From CAZEPJ01 sp964514105 (lineage in GTDB: Bacteria > Desulfobacterota > Desulfocorpusculales > Desulfocorpusculum), in contig CAZEPJ010000010.1 in the NCBI GenBank assembly GCA_964514105.1, positions 16,248-80,247 of the forward strand: DNA of 64,000 bases, read 5' to 3'. Positions 9,098-17,326 of this stretch are shown piece by piece. Position numbers and translations under genes: made by a program. The notes beneath the pieces were generated by a model that made no database searches, had not been told where the DNA came from, and saw only the letters and a list, made by a program, of their open reading frames with translations. Numbering within the stretch: the stretch's first letter is position 1; every line of letters begins with the position of its first letter.

Positions 9098-10825
9098 TCA
9101 ACGGCGGGGGGGGATGTGAATGGCCTCTTTGCTCCAGTCCAGGGCCGCCTCCATCACCGCTTCGGACAAGGTCGGATGCCCCTTGACCACCCCTCCCAGG
9201 TCTTCCACGGTCGCCTCCAGCCCCATTGCCAGGAGCCCCTCGCCCATGAGGTCCGTCGCATGCTCCCCCAGGATGTGGAGGCCCAGGATGCGCCCCAGAC
9301 TCGCCTCGGCGATGATCTTGACGAACCCATCGGGCTCCCCCATGGCCATGGCCTTTCCGCTGCTGCCATACGGGAACCTGCCCACCCGCACGTCGAGCCC
9401 CCCGGCCCGGGCGTCCCGCTCCCTCAGCCCCACCGAGGCCACCTCCGGGAAGGTGTAGATGCAGCTCGGGATCCGATGGTAGTCCATCTCCCGGCACCGG
9501 CCCCGAGCGTTCTCCACGGCCACGATCCCCTCGGCCGAGGCGGCGTGGGCCAGCATCATCCCTCCCACGACGTCCCCCACGGCGTAGATCCCCTCGACGC
9601 AGGTCTCCATGCGCGCGTTGACCCGGACGAATCCCCTCTCCAGGGCAACGCCGATCCGCTCGAGGCCCAACCCTTCGGTGACGGGGACCCGGCCGGCCGC
9701 CACCAGGAGCCGATCCCCGGAGGCCCGATCCGCTTTTCCCGACGCGTCCCGGAAGGTCACCCCAACGCGCTTCCCCACGGCCTCCGCCCCAACCACCTCC
9801 ACCGCGGTGACGATCTCGATGCCCCGCCTGGCCAATAGCAGGGTCAGGGCGCGGATGACCTCGTCGTCCTCGCCTGCGGCGATGGTGGGGAGCATCTCAA
9901 GCACGGTCACCTTGGATCCCAGCGCGTTGAAGATGCAGGCGAATTCCAGCCCGACGACGCCGCCGCCGATGACGATCAGATCGCGGGGGATCTGCTGGAT
10001 CTCCAGGATCTGGTCGCTGGAAAGCACGCGCCTTCCGTCCACGGCCACCCCGGGGATGGCCGCGGGTCTGGAGCCCGTTGCCAGGATGATCGAACCTGCC
10101 CGATACGATCCCGGCTCATCCCCCCCGGCGACCCGGATGGCGCCGGCCTCGACCACAGACGCCTCTCCCCGCACGAGCCGCACGCCGTTGGTCTGGAGCA
10201 GTTTGGCCACGCCCCGGGTCATGGCCCGGACCACGTCGTCCTTGCGGGCCACCATGCGCCTGAGATCAACCCGCAGGGCGTCTCCTCCCTCGTACACCGA
10301 TGACGAGCGGACCTTGAGGAGGGGCTTGACGTCGGACAGGAAGCACTTGGTGGGGATGCACCCCCGGTTGAGGCAGGTCCCCCCCAGGCGCTCCTTTTCC
10401 ACGACGAGGACTTTGGCGCCCAGCTGGGCAGCCCGGATGGCCGCCACGTATCCCCCCACCCCGGCGCCCACGACGGCCACGTCATACGCCCCCTCTCCCC
10501 GGGGGGGCGCCGCGGCGCTTCCCGCCGGAGGAGGGGCGGTCGCCGACGAGGCGCCCTCGGCGGCGGGAAGCGCGGCCAGGGATTCCCCCTCGTGCAGGAT
10601 GACCCCCACCACCGTCAGCACCGGGATCTCCACGCCCTCGGGCACCAGGATCCTCCCCAGTGTGCCCGAGGCCGGCGACTCCACCTCGGTGGTGACCTTG
10701 TCCGCCTCCACCTCGAAGAGGGGCTCCCCCTTGACAACGGGGTCCCCCTCCTTCTTGAACCACTTGAGGATGGCCCCCTTCTCCACGGTGATGCCCAGCA
10801 TGGGAAACACGACTTCCGTCGCCAT
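9098..10825 (-). CDS. acoL: Dihydrolipoamide dehydrogenase (E3) with N-terminal lipoyl domain
   Basis: 575 residues, about 110 longer than a plain E3. Residues 1-80 form a lipoyl domain with the modified lysine in EADKVTTE (Lys43). An Ala/Pro-rich linker at about 85-110 leads to the flavoprotein: FAD motif VVGAGVGGY, redox disulfide GGTCLNRGCIPTK (Cys151, Cys156), NAD motif VIGGGVVG, and the C-terminal GHPTLSE with the proton-relay His-Glu. The protein reoxidises dihydrolipoate with NAD+. Because the E2 next to it has no lipoyl domain, this fused domain probably provides the swinging arm of the complex. Lipoyl-E3 fusions are known from acetoin dehydrogenase systems. Confidence 0.93.
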   Translation of the reverse strand: MATEVVFPMLGITVEKGAILKWFKKEGDPVVKGEPLFEVEADKVTTEVESPASGTLGRILVPEGVEIPVLTVVGVILHEGESLAALPAAEGASSATAPPPAGSAAAPPRGEGAYDVAVVGAGVGGYVAAIRAAQLGAKVLVVEKERLGGTCLNRGCIPTKCFLSDVKPLLKVRSSSVYEGGDALRVDLRRMVARKDDVVRAMTRGVAKLLQTNGVRLVRGEASVVEAGAIRVAGGDEPGSYRAGSIILATGSRPAAIPGVAVDGRRVLSSDQILEIQQIPRDLIVIGGGVVGLEFACIFNALGSKVTVLEMLPTIAAGEDDEVIRALTLLLARRGIEIVTAVEVVGAEAVGKRVGVTFRDASGKADRASGDRLLVAAGRVPVTEGLGLERIGVALERGFVRVNARMETCVEGIYAVGDVVGGMMLAHAASAEGIVAVENARGRCREMDYHRIPSCIYTFPEVASVGLRERDARAGGLDVRVGRFPYGSSGKAMAMGEPDGFVKIIAEASLGRILGLHILGEHATDLMGEGLLAMGLEATVEDLGGVVKGHPTLSEAVMEAALDWSKEAIHIPPRR

Positions 10826-10850
10826 GGCAAGCCTCGGGTTCGGTCGATCT

Positions 10851-11885
10851 TCAGACCTGCAGAAAGGCGTACGCCGGGTTCTCCAGCCTCCCCTTGAAGG
10901 CCTGAAGGAAGGCGGCGGCCAGGGTCCCGTCGATGATCCGATGGTCCACCGAGAGGCCGAAGCAGGTCACGGGTTTGGTCCGGACCTGCCCGTCCACCAG
11001 GGCCAACCGCTCCTCCATCTTCCCCACCGACAAGATGCCGCTCTGGGGCGGGTTGAGGATGGCGGTGAAGCAGGTGATGTCGAACTGGGCGAGGCTCGAC
11101 ACCGTGAATGTGCCCCGCTCCATCTCCTCCAGGGTGAGCCGCCCGGCCCGGGCCCGCTCCACCAGGTCGGCCCGCGCGCGGGCGCTCTGGGCCAGGCCCA
11201 GCTCGTCGGTGCGGCGGATGGCGGGGACCAGGAGCCCCTCCTCGGATGCCACGGCAAGACCCACGTTGATCTCGGGGTGGACCACCGCCGACTCTCCGTC
11301 CACCCGGGCGTTGAGCAGGGGGAACTCCCGGATGGTGAGTGCCGCGGCCTTGAGGATGAAGTCGTTGAGGGAGACCCGCACCCCGTGGTCCCGCTCCAGC
11401 GCCGCCATCACGTCCGACCGAAGAGCCAGCAGCCGTCCCATTTCCACGTCGGTGAAGAAGTAGATGTGGGGGGCGGTGAAGGCGCTCTCGCTCATGCGCC
11501 TGGCGATGGCCCGGCGCATGCGGCTCATGGGGATGGTCTGGCCCAACCCCACACCGCCCCAAGCGCTGCGGGGCGGGCGGGGGGAGGCCGCCTCGGTCCT
11601 TGCCCCGGATGGGACGTCCCGCAGAAAGACGCGCCCCCCCGGGCCGCTTCCCGGCACGCCCTCCAGGGAGATGCCCTCCCCATGAGCGAACCGCATGGCC
11701 AGGCTGGTGGGCCGAAGGGGAGACGGGCCCGCGTCCCCTCTCCGGGGAAGCAGCGGTGCGTGCACACGGGCCTGCACGTCCCGCAGCAGTATGCTTCCGC
11801 CGGGACCCGAGCCTCGGAGCTCCGCCAGATCGACGCCGTGGGTTTTCGCCAGTTTCCTGGCCGCAGGCATGGCTCGAATGATCAT
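10851..11885 (-). CDS. acoC: Dihydrolipoamide acyltransferase (E2) lacking a lipoyl domain, with two subunit-binding domains
   Basis: 344 residues. There is no lipoyl domain and no EADK-type lysine motif. Instead there are two peripheral-subunit-binding domains, at about residues 4-40 (PAARKLAKTHGVDL, GSGPGGSILLRD) and about 61-92 (a degenerate copy with GSGPGGRVFLRD). The catalytic acyltransferase domain follows from about 115, with the HRIIDG active-site motif at 315-320 (His315, Asp319). It should transfer the acyl group to CoA. The start is inferred from the first PSBD; no coding potential for a lipoyl domain is visible between 11886 and the next stop of E1 beta. The lipoyl function is probably supplied by the fused E3. 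Confidence 0.9.
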   Translation of the reverse strand: MIIRAMPAARKLAKTHGVDLAELRGSGPGGSILLRDVQARVHAPLLPRRGDAGPSPLRPTSLAMRFAHGEGISLEGVPGSGPGGRVFLRDVPSGARTEAASPRPPRSAWGGVGLGQTIPMSRMRRAIARRMSESAFTAPHIYFFTDVEMGRLLALRSDVMAALERDHGVRVSLNDFILKAAALTIREFPLLNARVDGESAVVHPEINVGLAVASEEGLLVPAIRRTDELGLAQSARARADLVERARAGRLTLEEMERGTFTVSSLAQFDITCFTAILNPPQSGILSVGKMEERLALVDGQVRTKPVTCFGLSVDHRIIDGTLAAAFLQAFKGRLENPAYAFLQV

Positions 11886-11913
11886 GGCTCCTCCTCCGAT
11901 CCCCTCCGGGCCT

Positions 11914-12894
11914 TCACGCGTAGGCCATGACGCGCCGCACCGCCTCCAGGACGTCCTCCTCGTCGGGGATGTAGGCCTTTTCCAGGGGCGGGCTGAAGGG
12001 CACGGGGGTGTCCGGCGAGCAGACCCTCGCCACCGGCGCGACCAGGCTGTCCAGGGCCTCTTCCGCGACCAAGGCCGAGATCTCGGCCGCCACGCCCGCC
12101 GTCAGGTGCCCCTCGTCAGCCACGATCAGCCGACCCGTCTTCCGCACGGAGCTCAGGATCGCCTCCTTGTCCAGGGGCGTCAGCGTCCTGGGATCGACCA
12201 CCTCCATCTCCACCCCTTCCTTCTCCATGTCCGCGGCCACCTTGAGGGTCCTGAGGACCATGGCGTGGGTGGCCACCACGGTGACGTCGCGCCCGGCCCG
12301 TTTGACCTCCGCCTGTCCGAAGGGAATGGTGTAGTAGTCCTCCGGCACCGGGCCCTTCTCCACGTAGAGCTTCTTGTGCTCGACGAAGACCACGGGGTTG
12401 TCGTTCCGAATGGCCTCGATCATGAGCCCCTTGGCGTCGTACGGCGTGGAGGGCGTGGCCACCAGGAGACCGGGGATGTGCATGAACAGGGCATGGAAGC
12501 TCTGGGAGTGCTGAGCTGCCGCCCCACGGCCGGCCCCGATATTGACGCGCAGGACCATGGGGACCTTCCCCCGGCCTCCGAACATGTAGTGGATCTTGGC
12601 CATCTGGTTCACGATCATGTCCATGCACACCGTTGTGAAGTCGATGAACATGATCTCCACCACGGGCCGCAGGCCGGTCAGCGCCGCTCCCACCCCGGCA
12701 CCCACGAACGCGGCCTCGGAGATCGGCGTGTCCATGACGCGCTGGGGACCGAATTCCTGCAGCAGCCCGGCCGTGACCTGGAAGATCCCCCCGTACCGGC
12801 CGATGTCCTCCCCCATGAGGAGGATGCGCTCGTCCCTGGACATGCTCTGCCGCAGGGCTTCGTTGATGGCCTGCGCATAGGTCAGCTCTCTCAT
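11914..12894 (-). CDS. acoB: Thiamine-dependent 2-oxoacid/acetoin dehydrogenase E1 beta subunit
   Basis: 326 residues from the ATG at 12894, preceded by AAGGGAG. The opening MRELTYAQAINEAL with GEDIGRYGG and the later PVVEIMFIDF are characteristic of E1 beta subunits of acetoin, pyruvate or branched-chain oxoacid dehydrogenases. It forms the alpha2beta2 E1 with the product of the gene 11 bp upstream. Similarity in style to acetoin dehydrogenase beta, plus the AcoR-like regulator, favours acetoin; pyruvate or another 2-oxoacid cannot be excluded. Confidence 0.92.
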   Translation of the reverse strand: MRELTYAQAINEALRQSMSRDERILLMGEDIGRYGGIFQVTAGLLQEFGPQRVMDTPISEAAFVGAGVGAALTGLRPVVEIMFIDFTTVCMDMIVNQMAKIHYMFGGRGKVPMVLRVNIGAGRGAAAQHSQSFHALFMHIPGLLVATPSTPYDAKGLMIEAIRNDNPVVFVEHKKLYVEKGPVPEDYYTIPFGQAEVKRAGRDVTVVATHAMVLRTLKVAADMEKEGVEMEVVDPRTLTPLDKEAILSSVRKTGRLIVADEGHLTAGVAAEISALVAEEALDSLVAPVARVCSPDTPVPFSPPLEKAYIPDEEDVLEAVRRVMAYA

Positions 12895-12905
12895 GGTATC
12901 TCCCT

Positions 12906-13880
12906 TCATGCCGGGACGTGCACGTCCTCGAACATCTCCTGCAGCCCGGGAAACGGGCTTTCCTGGGCGAAACGAACGGCCTCGTCCAGCTCCTCGACCA
13001 GGGCCCTGTCCACCTGGGCCAGCCTCTTTCGGGTCACGAGCTTTTCCCCCAGCAGGCGCGCCTCGAGCCGCTTGATGGGGCATCGGGCCTTCCATTCGTC
13101 GATCTCCTCGCGGGTCCGATAGCGTGCCCCCTGGTTGGGGTCACCCTCGTGGTGACCCCGCCAGCGGTAGGTCTTGCACTCCATGAGCGTAGGCCCCTCT
13201 CCGGCCCGGGCCCTCCGCACGGCCTTGACCGCGGCCTCACGGACGTCCAGCACATCGTTGCCGTCGACAACCACTCCCGGAATGTCGTAGCTCGTGGCCC
13301 GGATGGCGATGTCCTGGATCGGCTGGTGCATCTGCTGGTGCACGGAGATGCCGTACCGGTTGTTCTCACACACGAAGATCACCGGCAGTCTGTGCAGGGC
13401 GGCGAAATTGAGGCTCTCGTGAAAGGTCCCGTTGTTGGACGAACCATCGCCGAAGAAACTCGCCACCACCTGGTCGCTCTTTCGATACTTGGCCGACAGC
13501 CCGGCGCCCACGGCCAGGGGAAGGCCCCCTCCGGCGATTCCGTTGGCGCCCAGGATCCCGATGTCCATATCGGCGATATGCATGGAGCCTCCCTTCCCCT
13601 TGCAGTATCCTGTGCGCTTGCCAAAGAGCTCGGCCATCATGTACCTGAGCTCCGCCCCCTTGGCGATCACGTGCCCGTGGCCCCGGTGGGTGCTGGTGAT
13701 GTAGTCGTCATGGCGGAGGGCGGCGCAGACGCCCGCGGCCACCGCTTCCTCGCCCACGTACAGGTGGGCCAGTCCCGGGACCTCTCCCCGGGCGTACAGA
13801 TCCTGGATCCTCTCCTCGAACAGCCGGATCTTGAGCATCGTGGTATAGAGACCGAGAAGCTGCGCCTTGCTGGGGGCCAT
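12906..13880 (-). CDS. acoA: Thiamine-dependent acetoin/2-oxoacid dehydrogenase E1 alpha subunit
   Basis: 324 residues from the ATG at 13880 with CCGGAGGAG upstream; the longer open frame was rejected because a sigma-54 promoter lies inside it. The segment GYCKGKGGSMHIADMDIG is the acetoin-dehydrogenase/PDH alpha hallmark, and GDGSSNNGTFHESLNFA is the thiamine diphosphate-Mg motif. It begins the dehydrogenase operon alpha-beta-E2-E3. A -24/-12 promoter about 77 bp upstream and an AcoR-type activator gene immediately upstream fit the known acetoin operon layout. Confidence 0.92.
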   Translation of the reverse strand: MAPSKAQLLGLYTTMLKIRLFEERIQDLYARGEVPGLAHLYVGEEAVAAGVCAALRHDDYITSTHRGHGHVIAKGAELRYMMAELFGKRTGYCKGKGGSMHIADMDIGILGANGIAGGGLPLAVGAGLSAKYRKSDQVVASFFGDGSSNNGTFHESLNFAALHRLPVIFVCENNRYGISVHQQMHQPIQDIAIRATSYDIPGVVVDGNDVLDVREAAVKAVRRARAGEGPTLMECKTYRWRGHHEGDPNQGARYRTREEIDEWKARCPIKRLEARLLGEKLVTRKRLAQVDRALVEELDEAVRFAQESPFPGLQEMFEDVHVPA

Positions 13881-13956
13881 GGCTCTCCTCCGGGGACCGA
13901 GCAGGGAAGTGGGCGGCCTGCGTCCGGCGAGTCGGACCGACCTGTCCGTGTCGTCA

Positions 13957-13971
13957 GCAATCTTCATGCCA
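13957..13971 (-). promoter_or_regulatory. Sigma-54 (-24/-12) promoter of the acoABCL operon
   Basis: On the minus strand the sequence reads TGGCATGAAGATTGC, followed by T. The GG at -24 and GC at -12 are separated by exactly ten bases, and all positions but one match TGGCAC-N5-TTGC. Transcription would begin about twelve bases after the GC, leaving a leader of roughly 65 nt before acoA. The neighbouring gene encodes a sigma-54 activator, which supports function. Confidence 0.85.
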
Positions 13972-14069
13972 GAGGGAGATCCCTGGTACGAGGCAGGCAA
14001 ACCGTGCGCAGATGGCCGAGTCGCGTCCATTGCCGGGGAAAAGGGGGGCTCGGGCCACAGGGCCCGATC

Positions 14070-14110
14070 TGTCCCAATATGAAACGAATGTAGCGAAACG
14101 AAACGGTTTC
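14070..14110. promoter_or_regulatory. Candidate upstream activator sites for the sigma-54 regulator
   Basis: The stretch lies 100-140 bp upstream of the -24/-12 promoter, the normal distance for an enhancer. It holds TGTCCCAA at 14070-14077, whose complement TTGGGACA occurs again at 16216-16223 upstream of the activator gene, and the perfect 11-bp palindrome GAAACGGTTTC at 14100-14110 beside two further AAACG copies. Either element could be the activator site. The binding sequence of this regulator is not known. Confidence 0.4.
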
Positions 14111-14134
14111 CTGGAGGGAGACCCGGGGCAAGGA

Positions 14135-16105
14135 CTACCCGAGCCCGTGGCGCGCCATCCTGCGGTAGAGGGTGCTGCGCGAGATGTCGAGGGTCCTGGC
14201 GGCCAGGGAGCGGTTGCCCCGGCTCTGCCTCAAGGCCTTTTCGATCATCTGGCGCGTCCCGTCCCGGAGGGAGACACCCTGGAAGGATTCGGCGCCGGGC
14301 CTTTCCCAGAGGCGGTTGGTCAGATGCTCCATGCGGATGTCCTTGCCGTTGGACAGGATGAGGGCCCTCTCGAGGCAGTTCTCGAGCTCGCGGACGTTGC
14401 CCGGCCAGTGATAGCCCTTGAAGGCCTCCAGGGCCTCAGCCGGGACCTGTGGCCTCTGGCGTCCCAACTCGGCGCATTGCCGATCCAGGATGCTGTCCAT
14501 GAGCAGCTCCAGATCCTCCCGCCTCTCCCGAAGGGGGGGGACGCGGATTTCGACCACGTTGAGGCGGTAGTAGAGATCCTCCCTGAAATTCCTCTGTTCC
14601 ACCTCCAAAAACAGGTCCTTGTTGCTCGCCGCGATGACGCGGACGTCCACCGCCATGGGCCCCTTGTCCCCCAGCCGTGTGACCTCGCTTTGCTGCAGTA
14701 CCCTCAGGAGCTTGGCCTGGAGATCCAGGGGCAGACCGTCGATCTCGTCCAGGAACAGGGTGCCGCCGTCGGCCAACTCGAATCTGCCCACCTGCCCCTC
14801 CCGGCGGGCCCCCGTGAATGCGCCCCCGACGTACCCGAAGAGCTCGGCCTCGATGAGGTCCCGCGGGATGGCTGCGCAGGAGATGGCCACGAACGGCCCT
14901 TCCCGGCGGGCGCTGTAGTTGTGGATGGCCTGAGCGAAGAGCTCCTTGCCCGTGCCGCTTTCGCCGACGATGAGGACCCTGGAGTTGGTCCTGGCGGCGA
15001 TTCTGGCCAGCTCCACCTGCTTGCGGAAATGAGGGTCACGACCCTTGATATCCTCGAACCGATACCTGGCGTAGTTGCCTCCCAGGGCCTGCACCATCCG
15101 GAAGACCTTTCCACGCTCGTGGATGGTGAGGACGCTGCCCCGCACCTCGCTGCCGCGTCCCAGGATGGGGAAAAGGCTGCAGATATGCCGTCGGGGCGGC
15201 TGGGAGGCGAAAAAGGATATCTCCCGGTTGGAGAAGTAGTCCTTCCCGGCAATGGCGTCGCTCATGGGCGGATCCGGTCGGCAGATTTCGTCCAGCCGCT
15301 TGCCCACCGCAGCCGCCCTTCCGAGGATGAGCGATCGCCTTGCCGCCTGATTGATGTGGGTGACCATGCCGTCTCTGTCCATGGCCACCACGCCATCGGT
15401 GATGGCATCAAAGATGGCATTGAGGAGGTTGTTGAGGGACTCCTTTTCCCCGACCAGCTCCCTTTCCTTGATCCGCCCCTCGATGGCCCTGGCCGCCGAG
15501 ATGACCAGCGCCAGGGTGTGTTGGTGTCTCCCCTTGGACATGCCCGACAGGGTGATGGCCCCGAGGAGGCGCCCGTGGCCATCGAGAATGGGGGCCGACG
15601 AACAGGTCCAGGGCTGGTGATGGACATTGTAGTGCTCAGCCCCCGTGAGCTGTATCGGCCTCCTTTCCACGAGGCAGAGGCCGATGGCGTTGGTGCCCGA
15701 ATACGCCTCCGAGCGACACGAGCCCGGCAGATAGAAGTTCTCCTGCGCCATGCGCAGGATGGCCTCGTCGCCGAGGACCAGCAGGACGTATCCGTCCCGA
15801 TCGGCCAGGGTGGTGATGAACCCCGTCCCCCGCACCGAAATCTCGAGCATCTCCACCACGGGTTCGGCCGCCGCGATGAACGCCTTGTTCTCCTCCAGGA
15901 GTTCTCGCAACCGTTGCCGAGACAGGGCCACGGCCTCTCTCTTGTGAGCGGGGTCCAACCCCAGGGCCCTGCACCGCTTCCATGACTCAAGGACGTGTTC
16001 GCGCACTCCCCTCGTGGGCACCTGGCCCCTCAGGACAAAGGCCTCCCATGCCCCCTTGGTGGCCGCTGTCTCCCTGGGGCGCGAGGCGTTGCCGGTCCTT
16101 TCCAT
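14135..16105 (-). CDS. acoR: AcoR-type sigma-54-dependent transcriptional activator
   Basis: 656 residues, normal for AcoR. The N-terminal region contains VLESWKRC and a GAF-type sensor with GTNAIGLCL and WTCSSAPI as in acetoin activators. A PAS-like segment (DAITDGVVAMDRDG) follows near residue 225. The AAA+ domain has Walker A GESGTGKE, the sigma-54 contact loop GAFTGA (in GYVGGAFTGARREG) and Walker B GTLFLDEI. A Fis-type helix-turn-helix closes the protein (NRSLAARTLDISRSTLYRRM). The start follows AAGGAGGG. It most likely activates the sigma-54 promoter of the dehydrogenase operon directly downstream. Confidence 0.94.
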   Translation of the reverse strand: MERTGNASRPRETAATKGAWEAFVLRGQVPTRGVREHVLESWKRCRALGLDPAHKREAVALSRQRLRELLEENKAFIAAAEPVVEMLEISVRGTGFITTLADRDGYVLLVLGDEAILRMAQENFYLPGSCRSEAYSGTNAIGLCLVERRPIQLTGAEHYNVHHQPWTCSSAPILDGHGRLLGAITLSGMSKGRHQHTLALVISAARAIEGRIKERELVGEKESLNNLLNAIFDAITDGVVAMDRDGMVTHINQAARRSLILGRAAAVGKRLDEICRPDPPMSDAIAGKDYFSNREISFFASQPPRRHICSLFPILGRGSEVRGSVLTIHERGKVFRMVQALGGNYARYRFEDIKGRDPHFRKQVELARIAARTNSRVLIVGESGTGKELFAQAIHNYSARREGPFVAISCAAIPRDLIEAELFGYVGGAFTGARREGQVGRFELADGGTLFLDEIDGLPLDLQAKLLRVLQQSEVTRLGDKGPMAVDVRVIAASNKDLFLEVEQRNFREDLYYRLNVVEIRVPPLRERREDLELLMDSILDRQCAELGRQRPQVPAEALEAFKGYHWPGNVRELENCLERALILSNGKDIRMEHLTNRLWERPGAESFQGVSLRDGTRQMIEKALRQSRGNRSLAARTLDISRSTLYRRMARHGLG

Positions 16106-16183
16106 GGCACCCTCCTTGGTCTCGCCGACCTCTCCCGATGGAGGAGGGTCAGATTCCCGGTCGGTCGAGCAGGGATGGGGTTC

Positions 16184-16223
16184 ACTATAGCACAGCCCGC
16201 GGGTTGTGTGCCGTCTTGGGACA
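16184..16223 (-). promoter_or_regulatory. Possible acoR promoter with a shared octamer
   Basis: A TATAGT -10-like box reads on the minus strand at 16184-16189, about 80 bp before the acoR start, but no good -35 box is visible at 16-18 bp. The octamer TTGGGACA lies at 16216-16223, which also occurs (as TGTCCCAA) upstream of acoA. The arrangement suggests self-regulation, as inference only. Confidence 0.3.
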
Positions 16224-16262
16224 CCTTTCCCGACCCGCTCCCCGAAGCCGGCCCGTTTTCCC

Positions 16263-16291
16263 TTGGCCCCCGGTCTCGGCTGCCCTACAAT
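16263..16291 (+). promoter_or_regulatory. Sigma-70-like promoter for the DUF362 gene
   Basis: TTGGCC at 16263-16268 and TACAAT at 16286-16291 are separated by 17 bp. The start codon of the DUF362 gene lies 45 bp downstream. The region is divergent with acoR. Confidence 0.55.
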
Positions 16292-16335
16292 GGTCCCTAA
16301 GAACGCCCCGACGGGCCGGACAGGAGGACGGGATC

Positions 16336-17325
16336 ATGGATTTCAAACCCGAGGATCTGGTCTTTCACCGCGAGGCCTACCATGCCCACCTGGCCCAGAT
16401 GCGGCCCAAGGACTACCCGCCTTTCCTGAGCCGGGAGGTGGCGGGACAGTCCGACTGGCGCCACTGCCGGCCCAACCCGTACGTCCGGGAGGGGAGGGCC
16501 CTGGTCTCCTTCGCGGTCGCTTCGGGGGACATCCTGGCCGACGTGCGGCGGGCCGTGGAGCTGCTGGGCGGCGTGGAGGCGGCCATCCGGCCCCAGGACC
16601 GGGTGCTCATCAAACCCAACTTCAACAGCGACGATCCGCCCCCGGGCTCCACGGCTCTGGACTTCCTGTGCGCGGTCATCGAGCTGTTGCGGGAGCACGG
16701 CTGCAGCCGCATCCATGTGGGGGAGAGCGCCGGGCGGCCCTGGGTTCCCACGGAAAAGGTCTTTTGCAACACGGGCCTCTCGGCCCGGATGGCCCGGATG
16801 CAGGTCCCCCTGCTGGACTTCGACCGGGCGCGATTCCTGGATGTGCGAGTGGGGGGCGAGTTCTGGGACCGGGTGGCCTACCCTGCGGAGATGGAGGTCT
16901 TCGACAAGATCGTGTACCTCCCCACCATGAAGACCCACTTCGCCGCGGGATTCTCCATGAGCCTCAAGCTCACCGTGGGGTTGACCCATCTCGCCGACCG
17001 CATGACCCTCCACGCGGACAACAACATGTTCGTCTGCCAGCGGGCCGTGGAGATGGGAGCTCCGGTCAAACCGGACCTCATCATCATGGACGGGCGGGTG
17101 TCCTTCATCAGCGGCGGACCGGCCATCGGGTTGGCCGTCCATCCCGGCGTCATCCTGGCCTCGGGGGACCCTGTGGCCCTGGACGTCCAGGGGGTCCGGC
17201 TCCTGCAGAACTACGCGGCGGTGAACCACCTGACGGGGGACGCCTGGCAGCTGCCCCAGATCCGCACGGCGGTCCAACTGGGCCTGGGGGCGCGAGGCGA
17301 TGAGGAGATGCGCCTGGTGCGCTGA
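16336..17325 (+). CDS. DUF362 family protein
   Basis: 329 residues from the ATG at 16336, which follows ACAGGAGGA. The DUF362 core is visible: KPNFNSDDPPPGS near residue 95, HVGESAGRPW near 135, and the segment LPTMKTHFAAGFSMSLKLTVGL near 200. There are no CxxCxxC motifs, so the ferredoxin half found in many DUF362 proteins is absent. The biochemical function of DUF362 is not established; iron-sulfur-linked redox roles have been suggested for related proteins. It stands alone between a divergent promoter and a convergent membrane-protein gene, two bases from its end. Confidence 0.85.
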   Translation: MDFKPEDLVFHREAYHAHLAQMRPKDYPPFLSREVAGQSDWRHCRPNPYVREGRALVSFAVASGDILADVRRAVELLGGVEAAIRPQDRVLIKPNFNSDDPPPGSTALDFLCAVIELLREHGCSRIHVGESAGRPWVPTEKVFCNTGLSARMARMQVPLLDFDRARFLDVRVGGEFWDRVAYPAEMEVFDKIVYLPTMKTHFAAGFSMSLKLTVGLTHLADRMTLHADNNMFVCQRAVEMGAPVKPDLIIMDGRVSFISGGPAIGLAVHPGVILASGDPVALDVQGVRLLQNYAAVNHLTGDAWQLPQIRTAVQLGLGARGDEEMRLVR

Positions 17326-17326
17326 C

